This document shows positions 6,037-6,574 of a stretch of 6,574 bases of DNA, piece by piece. The DNA lies in the NCBI GenBank assembly GCA_023432885.1, contig JAEZEU010000024.1, positions 1 through 6,574 of the forward strand. Reading direction: 5' to 3'. The translations under genes were made by a program, and so were the position numbers. The notes under the pieces were generated by a model. It worked only from the letters and a program-made list of their open reading frames with translations, made no database searches and was not told the origin of the DNA. Position 1 is the first letter of the stretch, and every line of letters begins with the position of its first letter. This DNA is from Pseudomonadota bacterium (GTDB lineage: Bacteria; Pseudomonadota; Alphaproteobacteria; Rhizobiales; Xanthobacteraceae).

Positions 6037-6527
6037 CAGCATTCACCCGCAGCAGTCTGCTCGGCCGCACGGCGCTGGAGGCGCCGGATGGTCTGGTCGA
6101 GCGCGGCGAGGAAATTCGAGCGGTCGCGCGGGCCGGGCGGCCTGGGCCCGCCGGTGATCTCGCCCGAGGAGCGCAAATCGGTCATCAGATTGCGCACCGC
6201 GAGCGCCATGCCGATCGACGCTTCAGTAAACGCCTTGCCGTTCGGCGCGATCACCTCGGCGCCCGCCTTCACGCAGCGGCTGGCCAGCGGAATATCGGCG
6301 GTGACGACGATATCGCCGGGGCCGGCGCGCTCCGCGATCCAGTTATCGGCGGCATCCATGCCGTCTCCGGCCGCGATGCGCTCGATCAACGGGTCCTGCG
6401 GGACGCGGATGAATTTCCCTGCGACGATGCTGACGGGCACGCCGAGCCGGATCGCGACGCGATAAATTTCGTCCTTCACGGGGCAGGCGTCGGCATCGAC
6501 ATAGATGCGGGATGCGGTCTGGGTCAT
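6036..6527 (-). CDS. yaiI: YaiI/YqxD family protein (DUF188, PIN-like fold)
   Basis: 163 residues, close to the usual 150 or so. Conserved DUF188 segments are IYVDADACPVKDEIYRVA (8-25) with D11, D13 and C15, GDGMDAADNWI (54-64), GDIVVTADIPLASRCVKAGA (71-90) with D78, and GKAFTEASIGMALAVRNLMTDLR (97-119). The acidic cluster resembles the metal site of PIN-like nucleases, but no activity is firmly established for the family. The tail (about 120-163) is Pro/Arg-rich then helical, as in alphaproteobacterial relatives. The ATG at 6527 is chosen because homology begins eight residues later; an ATG at 6548 and a TTG at 6569 are in frame upstream and no stop separates them from the window edge, so a longer start cannot be excluded. 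It is the first visible gene of a left-running unit, its TGA overlapping the uup ATG. Confidence 0.9.
   Translation of the reverse strand: MTQTASRIYVDADACPVKDEIYRVAIRLGVPVSIVAGKFIRVPQDPLIERIAAGDGMDAADNWIAERAGPGDIVVTADIPLASRCVKAGAEVIAPNGKAFTEASIGMALAVRNLMTDLRSSGEITGGPRPPGPRDRSNFLAALDQTIRRLQRRAAEQTAAGEC
6043..6048 (-). promoter_or_regulatory. Likely ribosome site of uup, inside the yaiI 3' end
   Basis: The minus strand reads GGGTGAATGCTGATGGCGCC. GGTGA matches the 3' part of the extended Shine-Dalgarno (GGAGGTGA) and lies 6 nt before the ATG at 6036 but directly against the ATG at 6042, so it favours the former. The site is within the last codons of yaiI, consistent with translational coupling. 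Confidence 0.4.
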
Positions 6528-6565
6528 TGCCGCCGCGTGGTAGCCCATCGCGGACGCAATTGCGA

Positions 6566-6574
6566 GCAAAACCG
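6566..6574. repeat. Possible edge of a second copy of the CGCAAAA repeat
   Basis: The last nine bases, GCAAAACCG, are identical to 4190-4198 in the palindromic repeat between uup and the PLP gene. The window ends here, so only one arm is visible. It could mark another copy just upstream of yaiI, or be a chance 9-mer. Confidence 0.25.

Noticed and set aside
1..6574. CRISPR array, defence island, toxin-antitoxin pair, integrase or insertion sequence
   Set aside because: No regularly spaced repeats, transposase or integrase motifs, or small paired genes were seen. The genes are ordinary metabolic, envelope or translation-related families, and both palindromic repeats are small and carry no coding sequence.

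Overview
The window is high-GC chromosomal DNA. Protein sequence character and repeat content suggest an alphaproteobacterium of the Rhizobiales, most likely Bradyrhizobium, Rhodopseudomonas or a close relative. This is inferred from an Omp25-like barrel C-terminus, two intergenic palindromic repeats of a kind I recall from that group, and the general look of the proteins; no taxonomic marker is present. Coding density is high, and there is no tRNA, rRNA, CRISPR array, transposase or phage gene.

Left part, + strand: the C-terminal part of an outer-membrane beta-barrel protein (cut by the left edge); a 194-bp spacer with a weak promoter candidate and a small hairpin; a short-chain dehydrogenase resembling the dehydrogenase domain of HSD17B4/MFE-2; a 102-bp composite palindromic repeat filling most of the next spacer; and a flavoprotein of the HI0933/TIGR03862 family. 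Right part, - strand, read from right to left: a YaiI/YqxD (DUF188) protein; an ABC-F ATPase of the Uup type whose start overlaps the yaiI stop as TGATG; and, after a 63-bp spacer holding another palindromic repeat, a DSD1-family PLP enzyme (D-threonine aldolase/D-serine dehydratase fold). The flavoprotein and the PLP enzyme converge with only 26 bp between them and no visible terminator.

The genes do not form an obvious pathway. The only pair with clear structural linkage is yaiI-uup, which looks translationally coupled. The SDR and the flavoprotein are probably separate units divided by the repeat, and the PLP gene has its own strong ribosome binding site and may have its own promoter.

I found no convincing undescribed multi-gene system. 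The most interesting material is intergenic: the composite palindrome at 1674-1775 with an internal 10-bp tandem duplication, the CGCAAAA...TTTTGCG repeat at 4189-4221, and the last 9 bases of the window, which match one arm of that second repeat and may be the edge of another copy bracketing the yaiI-uup operon.
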